Below are positions 20,156-28,900 of a stretch of DNA of 56,563 nt, in pieces. A program made the position numbers and the translations under genes. The DNA lies in the NCBI RefSeq assembly GCF_006539505.1, contig NZ_BJND01000060.1:1-56563 (forward strand), written 5' to 3'. Each line of letters begins with the position of its first letter. Position 1 is the first letter of the stretch. Below the pieces are notes generated by a model. The model ran no database searches, was not told where the DNA came from, and saw only the letters and a list, made by a program, of their open reading frames with translations. The stretch is from Streptomyces spinoverrucosus (GTDB lineage Bacteria; Actinomycetota; Actinomycetes; Streptomycetales; Streptomycetaceae).

Positions 20156-23100
20156 CGACCGTCCCCCTTAGTTGTTCCTTGTGGTGCTGTGCCGCGGTGG
20201 GCGTCGTCGCCCGCGGCGTTCTCCTGGCGGCCGCGCTGCCAGCCGCGCTGGAGCGAGGCCATTCGGCTGCGTACCTCGTCGGCGTCCCGTTCCACGGGCT
20301 CCGTTCGGTCCTCGGTACGGCGGACGGGGTCCTGTCTCAGCTGCGGCGCCAGGTTGGCCTGGCGGACGCGGCGTGGCAGGGGGCCGGTGCCGGACGCCTC
20401 GGAGCCGGGGCCGGGGTCGTCGGGGCGCGGGCGCGCTGCGGTGTCGTCCGGACCTAGGTCATGGATCCGGGGCTCGGCGCGATCGTCGAGGGGGCGACGC
20501 GGAGGCTTGGGGCCGTCGCCGAGGTGGGGAAGGGGAGGCTCGGTGCTGTCGCCGAGGTGCGCGAGCGGAGGCTTGGGGCCAGGCTCGGCGCCGTCGCCGA
20601 GGTGCGCAAGCGGAGGCTCGGCGCCGTCGCTGGGGCTGCGCCCGGCAGACGGGGCGGGCGCGCCGGTGTCGTGGGCCAGGGGGCCGGGCCGCCCTCCGGA
20701 GTCCTTTGCCTCGGAGACGTCGGCCTTTGCCTCAGCGACGTCGCCCAGGGTCGTGCCCGGGTGTTCCGAAAGCCCGCCGGAGTCGCGGTTCGTAGGCTCG
20801 TTCGCGTCGTTGAGGGGGCCGGTTGGGCCGGTGGTTCGGCCGAGGGCGGAGCTGCCGCGGCGGCGGGTCGGGAGAGGTGGCGTGCGGTCCTGGTCCTGGT
20901 CCGGGCGACGCGGGGCGGGGCCGGTCGCGTTCTCCTCGTCGGTGTCCGAGCGCCGGGACCGCTGGTCGGTGACCGGGCGGCCGTGCGAGCTGACGAGTTT
21001 GGGTGTGCGGTGGTGGGGCAACGGCACCGGGGGGTTGACATGATCGTCCGTTTCGGACCGGCCAGGTCCGCCACGGGCGTCGGCGCGGGTCGTGTCCTCG
21101 TCCGCGCGGGTGAGGGTGCGGCGCGGGCGGAACAGCCCGCCGCGTTCGCTCTCCTCGCCGTCCAAGGCGCCCGGGAAGTCGTCGATGGCGTCGAGGTCGA
21201 CGGGGCCCTCCAGTTCGACCGGCCCGTCCAGCAACCGGGCGGGCAGGCCGGGCAGTTGTACCGGCACCTGGGAGAGCGCGGTCCTGCGGCTCTCCTCGAG
21301 CTCGGCCTCCTTGGACGGGCGCGGGCGGTCGAGGCGGAAGCCGATGCCGTTGGTGTCGGGCACGTCGTCCGTCAGCAGCGAGTCGGGGATGAAGACGACG
21401 GCGGTGGTGCCGCCGTACGGGGAGGGCTGCAGCGAGACGCGGACGTTCTGCCGCTGGGCGAGCCGGCTCACCACGAAGAGTCCGAGCCGGTCGGTGTCGG
21501 AGAGCTCGAATTCCGGTGTCTCGGCGAGCCGGAGGTTGGCGTCCAGGAGGGCCTCGGCCGCCATGCCGAGGCCGCGGTCGTGGATCTCCAGGGTGAAGCC
21601 GTTGGCCACCCGCTCCCCGAGGACCTGGACGGCCGTGTGCGGCGGGGAGAAAACGGTGGCGTTCTCCAGGAGTTCGGCCACGAGATGGGTGAGGTCCGCG
21701 ACCGCCGGGCCGGTGACGGCGATGCGGGGCAGGCGCCGGACCTCGATGCGCTCGTAGTCCTCCACCTCGGCGACGGCGGCCCGGACGACGTCCATGAGCT
21801 GGATGGGCTTGCGCCACTGCCGGGAGGGCGCGGCGCCGGAGAGGATCACCAGGCCCTCGGCGTGCCGGCGCATACGAGTGGTGAGGTGGTCGAGGCGGAA
21901 GAGGTCGGCGAGTTCCTCGGTGTCCTCGGTCCTGCGCTCCATGGTGTCGAGCAGTGTGAGCTGCTTGTGGAGGAGGACCTGGCTGCGGCGAGCGAGGTTG
22001 ACGAAGACCTCGGACACGCCGGAGCGGAGTTCGGCCTGCTTGACAGCGGCTTCGACGGCGGCACGCTGCAGGGTGTTGAGGGCCTGGCCGACCTCGCCGA
22101 TCTCATTCTTGTCGTACTCCAGACGCGGGACCTCGGTCTCCACGTCGACCTGCTCTCCCGCGGAGAGGCGGCGCATCACGCTGGGCAGCCGGACGCCGGA
22201 GGCCTCGTGGGCCTCCAGGCGGAGTTGGCGCAGGTCGCGGACGAGGCCACGGCCGATGCGGATGGACACGATGAGCGAGAGCAGGACGGCGATCAGACCG
22301 AGGACACCGGCCACGACGGCCTGGACGATGATGCCGGTGGCGATCGGGCGGAGGCGGTCCTGGTAGCGGTCCGCCGCCTCGTCGTCGAGGGTGCCGAGTT
22401 CGTCGAGCACGTTGCCGGCCGTGGTGTCCCACGTCTGCGCGGAGACTCCGCCGGCGTCACCCGACGTGGCGGACACGGCGGACTCCTCGGCGACGCGCAG
22501 CGGGGCGGTGGCGGCGTTCTTCCAGAAGCGCTCGTACCGCTCACTTTCCGAACTGGGCAGCAGCGGCAGGTTGGTGTCGTACAGGACGTTCCGCTGCGCC
22601 ACGAGGTCGGAGATGTCACGGATCTCGGCGCGGGAGAGCTTGCCGACGACCAGGGCGGAGCCGAGGAGGGCGTCCTCGCGGGAGAGGAGTTCGCGGGCGC
22701 GGATCAGGTTGACGAGGGCGCGGTACTGGGTGTCCATCTCCACGTTGTCGACGACATGGAGGTCACCGAGGAGGACGAGGCACGGGTCGACCAGGCGGTT
22801 GTAGAGGTCGAGCGCCTGGGAGCGGTTGACGGTGCCGTCCTCCACGCTGTTACGCAGGGATTCGATGCCGTCGAACGCGTCGAGGACTGCGGTCAGCCGT
22901 TCACCCGAGGTCTCGCCGAGGGCCTCGCGCACCTCCGGACTGCCGGCGTTCCTACGGACCTTGGCGATGGCCTCGTCGGTGGCGGCGCGGCTGCGTCTGA
23001 GCGCGGCGAGTCCGTCGGAGGCACGGGGGTCGGCGAGGTGGACCAGGGTCTGGCGGCGTTCCTGCTGAAGGACCCGGACGGTGTCCTCGGTCGGGTAGCC

Positions 23101-23253
23101 GATCTTCTCGACGACGGACGACGCGCTGAACAACTGGGCTGCCTCGCGTCCTGTGAGTGCCGTGGCGAAGGCCCAGATCGCGCTCAGGGACAGCAACGGC
23201 ACGAGAAGCAGCGCCACGATCTTCCGGCGGATGGACTTCCCGCGAAAGCGCAT
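20152..23253 (-). CDS. cvnA: Conservon sensor histidine kinase-like protein (CvnA)
   Basis: 1033 residues. An N-terminal membrane helix (about residues 10-31) and a second one (about 310-335) enclose an extracytoplasmic helical nitrate/nitrite-sensor-like domain. A HAMP-like linker and an ATP-binding domain follow, with the N box LVAELLENATVFSPP and G1 box DRGLGMAAE. There is no classical phospho-accepting H box, as in other CvnA proteins, so it may bind ATP without phosphotransfer. The last 300 residues are a low-complexity Pro/Asp/Arg tail carrying the repeat at 20505-20640. ATG 23253 follows GGGGGAGG; the frame is open 18 codons upstream. It is the first gene of the operon cvnA-B-C-hydantoinase-cvnD. 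Confidence 0.92.
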   Translation of the reverse strand: MRFRGKSIRRKIVALLLVPLLSLSAIWAFATALTGREAAQLFSASSVVEKIGYPTEDTVRVLQQERRQTLVHLADPRASDGLAALRRSRAATDEAIAKVRRNAGSPEVREALGETSGERLTAVLDAFDGIESLRNSVEDGTVNRSQALDLYNRLVDPCLVLLGDLHVVDNVEMDTQYRALVNLIRARELLSREDALLGSALVVGKLSRAEIRDISDLVAQRNVLYDTNLPLLPSSESERYERFWKNAATAPLRVAEESAVSATSGDAGGVSAQTWDTTAGNVLDELGTLDDEAADRYQDRLRPIATGIIVQAVVAGVLGLIAVLLSLIVSIRIGRGLVRDLRQLRLEAHEASGVRLPSVMRRLSAGEQVDVETEVPRLEYDKNEIGEVGQALNTLQRAAVEAAVKQAELRSGVSEVFVNLARRSQVLLHKQLTLLDTMERRTEDTEELADLFRLDHLTTRMRRHAEGLVILSGAAPSRQWRKPIQLMDVVRAAVAEVEDYERIEVRRLPRIAVTGPAVADLTHLVAELLENATVFSPPHTAVQVLGERVANGFTLEIHDRGLGMAAEALLDANLRLAETPEFELSDTDRLGLFVVSRLAQRQNVRVSLQPSPYGGTTAVVFIPDSLLTDDVPDTNGIGFRLDRPRPSKEAELEESRRTALSQVPVQLPGLPARLLDGPVELEGPVDLDAIDDFPGALDGEESERGGLFRPRRTLTRADEDTTRADARGGPGRSETDDHVNPPVPLPHHRTPKLVSSHGRPVTDQRSRRSDTDEENATGPAPRRPDQDQDRTPPLPTRRRGSSALGRTTGPTGPLNDANEPTNRDSGGLSEHPGTTLGDVAEAKADVSEAKDSGGRPGPLAHDTGAPAPSAGRSPSDGAEPPLAHLGDGAEPGPKPPLAHLGDSTEPPLPHLGDGPKPPRRPLDDRAEPRIHDLGPDDTAARPRPDDPGPGSEASGTGPLPRRVRQANLAPQLRQDPVRRTEDRTEPVERDADEVRSRMASLQRGWQRGRQENAAGDDAHRGTAPQGTTKGDGR
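20505..20640. repeat. Imperfect tandem repeat in the cvnA tail
   Basis: Three to four copies of a unit of 33 to 48 bases sharing GCCGTCGCCGAGGTG encode repeats of the type EPPLAHLGDG in the disordered C-terminal tail of CvnA. The copies differ in length, which suggests slippage. The multiple is always three, so the frame survives. Confidence 0.7.
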
Positions 23254-23672
23254 GGCCTCCCCCAGCTCGACCCCCCACCGGCAGGGGGTACACATGTGCG
23301 TCAACAAACGGCGCGAGCCTACTACCGACGCACCCGTAACTCGAAGGGAGTTCCGGAAGGTGGGCTTCCGTATGCCGGGCGGTCATGGGGAGTTGTCCGG
23401 GCATTGCGGGAGATTGCCGCCTCGAATCCGGCGGCGCCCGTGAAGCCGGATCCGGTCCGCAAGTCTGGGTGTTTGGCCGGAATTTTACGCCGGTTGGGAA
23501 TCTTCGAGGCGTCCCGTTCGTCCTTCTCTACAGGAAATGGGGGCGGAATCGGCCACAGGAGCCGCATCCTGCACCCGGGCGGCGTAAAACAGCGCAAGCC
23601 GGGCAGCCACTGGGGAGTCGGGTCTTCGGACTGGGGCGGATCGGTCTGCTGGCGGTGGGGAGTGACACGGTG
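23254..23672. other. Divergent intergenic region between cvnA and a small membrane protein gene
   Basis: About 420 bp with no supported gene. A frame is open on the + strand from 23385, but the part before 23673 has poor coding character (no conserved motif, mixed composition), so it is treated as leader. The promoters of both divergent units should lie here. I saw no convincing -35/-10 pair. Confidence 0.45.
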
Positions 23673-24347
23673 ATGGGCACGGCGGAGCGGCATGAGGCGC
23701 CCGGCACGGGTGCGGTCGCACACATGACGGCGCGGCGGGGCGTCGAGGCGCCGGATCGCGACATTCGGGCGGTCGGACTGACGGTGGTGGAGGGGGACCT
23801 GGAGACGCAGGAGAGCGAAGGGGCGGCTGAAGCAGGCGACGGAGGGGTGGCTGAAGCAGGCGGCGGAGGGGCGGCTGAAGCAGGCGACGGAGGGGTGGCT
23901 GCATACGAGGGCGCCGCGCGGTCCGTTGAGCCGGAGCCGTCCCAAGAGCGGTCGTATTACCGGCCGTTGTGGATCGAGGAGCCCGCGAAGCGGCGGCGGT
24001 TGCCGGATCCGGTGCGAACTTCGGCGGTGCGGGCAGTGCTCATCATCGCCGTGACGTTGATACAGGCGATGGTGGCGTTCCTGTGCACCCTGGCCGGGTC
24101 CTGGCTCGCGTTCCCCATGGTGCTCAGCAGTATCGCCAGCACCGTGGTGGCCACATGGAGTGTGCTCGACGTGTGGGTGACACGTCAGGTGTGGAACCAG
24201 CGCAACGGCGTGGTGTCGGTACCGAGCAGCACAGCGCGGGCGCTGCGCCGCGAACGGCGCCGGGCCCGACGGCAGGCACGGGTCGCCGAGCGTGCACTGG
24301 AGCGGATACGCGGGCGGGGCGGGGCTGAGCAGTTGTCGCATTCCTGA
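23673..24347 (+). CDS. Putative two-helix membrane protein
   Basis: 224 residues if ATG 23673 is used; GGGGAG precedes it at a spacing of about 10, and GTG codons at 23655 and 23670 are alternatives. The N-terminal half is low complexity and holds three copies of EAGDGGVA (24-bp DNA repeat). The C-terminal half has the conserved-looking part: YYRPLWIEEPAKRRRLPDPV, two adjacent membrane helices (AVLIIAVTLIQAMVAFLCTL and WLAFPMVLSSIASTVVATW) and a strongly basic tail ending RIRGRGG. Function is unknown. It is divergent from cvnA and could belong to the same regulatory neighbourhood, but there is no direct evidence. Confidence 0.65.
   Translation: MGTAERHEAPGTGAVAHMTARRGVEAPDRDIRAVGLTVVEGDLETQESEGAAEAGDGGVAEAGGGGAAEAGDGGVAAYEGAARSVEPEPSQERSYYRPLWIEEPAKRRRLPDPVRTSAVRAVLIIAVTLIQAMVAFLCTLAGSWLAFPMVLSSIASTVVATWSVLDVWVTRQVWNQRNGVVSVPSSTARALRRERRRARRQARVAERALERIRGRGGAEQLSHS
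23826..23897. repeat. 24-bp tandem repeat, three copies
   Basis: Three head-to-tail copies of a 24-bp unit beginning GCTGAAGCAGGCG occupy this stretch. Copies 1 and 3 are identical and copy 2 differs at two bases. They encode AEAGDGGV-type octapeptides in the N-terminal part of the membrane protein gene. The near-identity suggests recent expansion. Confidence 0.9.
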
Positions 24348-24421
24348 GCCGGTTGGGCTGGGCCGGTCGTGCTGGGTCAGCCATGCTGGGTCGGCCCGCA
24401 CAGGCGGTACGGGGCATGCGC

Positions 24422-24603
24422 TCAACAGCTCTGCGATGAAGCCCCCACGCTCCCCGCCCCGCATATGAGTTGGCGTCGTACGCGCATGAACGGACGTGGA
24501 CGGTCCACCGCGAGTACGGCGGTCGTACGCCCCTCCCGCTCGTACAGCGCGAGGAAGCCGCCCCCGTCCGGTGCGGTGGCGTCCCCCTCGGCGACGCGCA
24601 CCG
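24422..24603 (-). pseudogene. C-terminal remnant of a ferredoxin/NAD(P)H-dependent FAD reductase
   Basis: Reading the minus strand from about 24603 to the TGA at 24422-24424 gives a frame with no start. It contains GGGFLALYEREGRTTAVLAVD followed by RPRPFMRVRRQL, which I recognise as the C-terminal domain of rhodocoxin/ferredoxin-reductase-type flavoproteins. About 60 of an expected 400 residues remain; the FAD- and NAD-binding domains are absent. It runs head-to-head into the decapitated GMC gene at 24604. This is best explained by one deletion that removed the 5' ends of two divergent genes. Recognition is from motif memory, not a search. Confidence 0.6.
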
Positions 24604-25908
24604 CTGCGCCACGCCCGCGCCAAGGTGCTCGGCGGCTGCTCCTCGCACAACTCCTGTATCGCCTTCTGGGCCCCCGCGGAGGACCTCGACGACTGGGCCG
24701 CCCAGGGCTGTACGGGGTGGAGTGCGGCCGACCTGTTCCCGCTGTACCGGCGGCTGGAGAACAACGACGCCCCCGGCGACCACCACGGCCGTTCCGGCCC
24801 GGTGAAGCTGCGCACGCTCAAGGGCGACGATCCGTGCGGCACGGCCCTGCTGAAGGCGTGCGCCCAGGCGGGCATCCCCACGGTGCCCTTCAACACCGGG
24901 CGGACGGTGATCCGGGGTGCCAACTGGTTCCAGATCAACGCCGACGAGAACAACGTCCGCCAGTCGTCCTCCGTGGCCTACCTGCACCCGGTGCTGGGCA
25001 AGCGGCCCAACCTGGAGGTACGGACCGGCGTGCGCGCCAAGCGGCTGGTGCTGGACGGGCGGCGGTGTGCGGGCGCCGAGTACCTGGACCCCGACCTCGT
25101 CCACACGCGGACGGTACGGGCCCGGCGCGAGGTGATCGTGTCGTGCGGGGCGATCGACTCGCCGAAGCTGCTGATGCTGTCCGGCATCGGGCTCGCCGCG
25201 CATCTGCGCGAGGTCGGCGTCGAGGTCGTGGTGGACGCCCCCGGCGTGGGCGAGAACCTCCAGGACCACCCCGAGGGCGTCATCATGCGGGAGGCGCGGC
25301 AGCCGATGCCCACCACGTCCAGCCAGTGGTGGGAGGCGGGCATCTTCTACGACACCGAACCGGGCCTGGACCGGCCGGACCTGATGTTCCACTACGGGTC
25401 GGTGCCGTTCGACATGAACACGGCGCGGTGGGGATATCCGACGTCGGAGAACGCCTTCTGCCTCACGCCGAACGTCACGCGCGCGAAGTCGCGGGCACGG
25501 TGCGGCTGCGGACGCGGGACTACCGGGACAAGCCGAGGGTGGATCCGCGGTACTTCACGCACGAGCACGATGTGCGGGTGATGACGTACGGGCTGCGGCT
25601 GGCGCCGGAGGGTCGTTGAACAACCTGCGCTGAGTGGTTGGTCGGGGGCGGAGCTGGCGCCGGGTCCGGACGTGCGGACCGGCGACGAACTGCTCGACTA
25701 CATCCACAAGACCCACAACAACGTCTACCACCCGTACTGCACGGTGCGGATGGGCGCCGACGACGACCCCTCGGCCCCGCTCGACGCGCGCCTGCGGGTC
25801 AAGGGGGTCGAGGGGCTGCGGGTGGCGGACGGGTCGGTGATGCCGGATCTCGTGACCGTCAATCCGTGCGTCACGACGATGATGATCGGCGAGAAGTGCG
25901 CGGATTGA
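24604..25908 (+). pseudogene. GMC-family oxidoreductase (choline dehydrogenase-like), headless and frameshifted
   Basis: Homology begins abruptly at RHARAKVLGGCSSHN, which in GMC flavoenzymes lies about 80 residues in; the N-terminal FAD-binding GxGxxG segment is missing. The frame then runs well (IVSCGAIDSPKLLMLSGIG is the GMC signature 2). At about 25490 one base appears lost: the expected SRGTVRLRTRDYRDKP continues in another frame. At about 25607 two more bases appear lost, returning to the first frame for VEQPALSGWSGAELAPGPDV and the C-terminal HPYCTVRMG and VNPCVTTMMIGEK with the catalytic His region. Net loss is one codon. Intact relatives have about 510 residues. It cannot encode a working enzyme. 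Confidence 0.88.
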
Positions 25909-25921
25909 TCAAGGCGGACTA

Positions 25922-28900
25922 CTAAGCAGGCCTCTTGAACATCCGGGTCGCCGTGATCTCGCTGTGCACCGCCTCACCGGCCTGGGGCTGCTGCGGCAAC
26001 CCCGGCCTCAAGTGTTCCTCCACGCTGATGTACTTCAGGCCCGCCCGCAGGTCGGCGTCGTTGCGCAGGCGGATCACCAGGGGGAACTCGGCCAGGGCGG
26101 TCGTGTCGAACAGGCCCGTGGTGTAGAGGAGTTGCACGCCCAGCGCGTCCGACACCGCCCGCTGGAGTTCCAGCAGGTACGTCGCGTTGGCGCGGCCGAT
26201 GGGGTTGTCGAGGAAGAGGGTGCCGGCGTGCCGGTGCTTGGCGCGGCCCCGGTCGTTGGAGCGGAGTGCGGCCATCGTGCAGTACAGGGCGATGGCCGCG
26301 GTGAGCAGCTGGCCGCCGGAGAACACGTCGCCCATCTGCCCGACGGGGACGCGCTCGGCACGCAGTACGGCGTCCGGCTTGAGGATCTCGACGGCCACGC
26401 CCTTGGGCTGAAGGGCGGCGGCCACGCCCCGCAGCAGCAAGGACATGCCGTCGCGGCGCAGGTCGGAGTTCTTCTTGACGGCGGCCCGGGTCGCCTCGTC
26501 GATGACCTCGCCGAGCCGTTCGGTGAGGGTGGCCTGGTCGGGTTCCTCGAAGCGGATCCGCAGGAACTCCTGCCCGGACCACTCACCAAGGCCCTCCGGA
26601 AGACGGGAGAGCCGCTGGGCGGACCGGAGCGTGGCCAGGGCCGACTCGACGAGCCCTCGGAGCCGGTCCACGATCGAGTCCCGGTTGCGCTCCAGCTGCT
26701 CCAACTCGTCGGTGAGGACCCGCAGCCGGGGCGCGAAGGCGTCGGCCCACTTCTGCGCGTGCTCGGGCAGCGCCGACGCGGGCAGCTCGCGGATCTGCTG
26801 GCGGGCGGGGGTGCGTACCTGCTCGTAGCGGGTGGAGTTGGCGTGCCGTACGAGGATGTCGCTCGCCTCGCGCACGGCGGCCTCGGCGGCGGACAGGTCG
26901 GCGGCGCAGCCGCGCAGCGACCGGCGGGCCTCGGCGGCGGACTGTCGGGCGTCCTCCAGGCTGCCCGGGTACGGCTCCGGCGCCTCCTGCTCCTCCTCCC
27001 CGGCGTGCTCGCGCAGCAGGTCGCGCAGCAGCGCGGCGATCTCGTCGAAGCCGCTTGCGGCGTCCTCCGCGGCGCGGTGCGCGTCGAGCAGTTCGGCGTG
27101 TGCCTCACGGGCCTGGGTCAACGCCTCGGTGCGGGAGGCGAGTTCTGCGGTCGCCGTGCGCAGCAGGGCCTGTGCGTGCTCGGCGTCGCGCGGCTGGAGC
27201 TCCTCGGTCAGCTCGGTGTGCGCCTCGCCCTCCTCGGGCGCGTGCCGTTCGGCCTCGCCGCGCAGCCGGCCGAGCTGCTCGCTCGCGCTGGACATCCGGG
27301 TCTCCAGCAGCTGCACCAGCTCCTCCGCGCGCGCGGCGGCGGCCTGCCGGGACGGCCCGTCGGACCCGTCCGGGGACTGCAACAGCTGCTCCGCGCGCGT
27401 GCGGACCTTGTTGCTCAGCCGGTCCAGTTCCGCGCGGGCCGCGCTCTCGTCGCTCTCCGCCCGCGCCTGCTCGGCCCGCAGATCGGCACCGACGCCGACC
27501 TTCTCGTACACCTGGGAGGCCGCCCGGTACGCCTCCCGCAAGGCGGGCAGGGACGCCTTGGGCGCGTTCGTGTCGTCTTCGGGTACGTCGTCGGGGGCAC
27601 CGGCGATCTCGGAGCGCTCGGCGCGCAGCGCACGCGCGGTGCGGCGGGCGTCGTCGGCGGCGCGCTGGGCGGCGCGCCGGTCCTCGTCGGCGGCGCGGGC
27701 CCGCTCCAGGCAGGTCTGGGCGCGGGCCTCTGACTCGGTGGCCTCGTCGGCGAGTTCACGCAGCTTGACCTGCCAGCCGGCCCGTTCGCGCAGCCGGAAG
27801 GCGAGCCCGGCGAGGGCGTCGGCGGAGCGGCGGGCCTTCTGCGCGGCCTCCTGCCGCTGCTCACGCACCTGCGCGGCCTCGGCGGCGGCCTCCTCGGCCT
27901 CGGCTCGCACGGTCCGCGCCTCGGCCAGCTCGGCCTCGGCCTCCTCGGCGAACGCGCGCGCGTCCCGCGCGGCCTGCGCCAGCTCCACCAGCCACCCGGC
28001 CGGACAGCCGGTACGCCACGAGGCGAGTCGCGCGGCCAGCTCGCGGTCCTTGCCGAGCCGGGCCGCGAGCGTGCGGATCTCCTCGTCCCGCTCGGTCGCC
28101 CGCGCGCGCAGCGCCTGCCGTTCCTCGTCGGCGGCGTGCTCGTCGTGCATGGCGGGATTCGGCGGTACGAGGAAGACGTCCCCGTCGCTTCCGGCGTCCG
28201 GGGCCGGCGTGGGCGCGAGCAGGGCAGCGGCCGTACCGACGGCCACGGCGGACCGGGGCAGCAGCGCGGCGTCGCCGAGCGCCTCCCGCGCGCGCGCGTG
28301 CGAGGCCGGGTCGGTGATGATGACGCCGTCCACCAGCTCGGGCCGGGCGGCCAGCACGCGCGCGTGGTCTGCGGGGTCGACGGCCTGCGCGAGGTAGCGC
28401 CAGCCGGGCAGGGCCGGGATGCCGTGCTCACCGAGGAACTCCACGGTCGCCAGCACATCCGGGCCGGGCGGCAACAGGCCACCGTCACCGAGCGCGCCCA
28501 GGATGCGGGCGTCGTCGGCAGCGGCGGTGCGCAGCTCGAACAGCTGCCGCTCGGCCGAGGAGACGGCGTCGTCGAGCAGCTCACGCAACTCGTCGGCGAA
28601 ACGGTCGAGTTCGTCGGGGGTTAGGGGGCCGTCGGTGTGGGGCCGGACTGCCCCGGCGGGGCGTCGCGTGGCACGCGCGCGGGCGTCGGATGCGGCGTCG
28701 GCGGGGGTTGCGTGGTCCGCGGCGCCCGGTTGCCCGGCCCGGCCGTCGGCGGCAGCCGTGACGTTCTCCGTGCCGTGCCGCCCGGCCGTCCGGCCGTCCG
28801 CGGACGCCGCGAAGTCCTCCACACCGTGCTGCCCAGCCCGGCCGTCGGCGGAGGTCGCATGGTCCGCGGCACCCTGCCGACCGGACCGACCGTCCGCGGG

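Noticed and set aside
23400..23450. TCGAATCC-type sequence resembling a tRNA T-loop
   Set aside because: No acceptor, D or anticodon stems could be paired around it on either strand.
20461..23673. Second long plus-strand frame antisense to cvnA
   Set aside because: Same shadow effect; cvnA has clear membrane helices and an ATP-binding domain on the minus strand.
23826..23897. The 24-bp repeats as a CRISPR array
   Set aside because: Units are directly adjacent with no spacers, lie inside a coding frame, and no cas gene is present.
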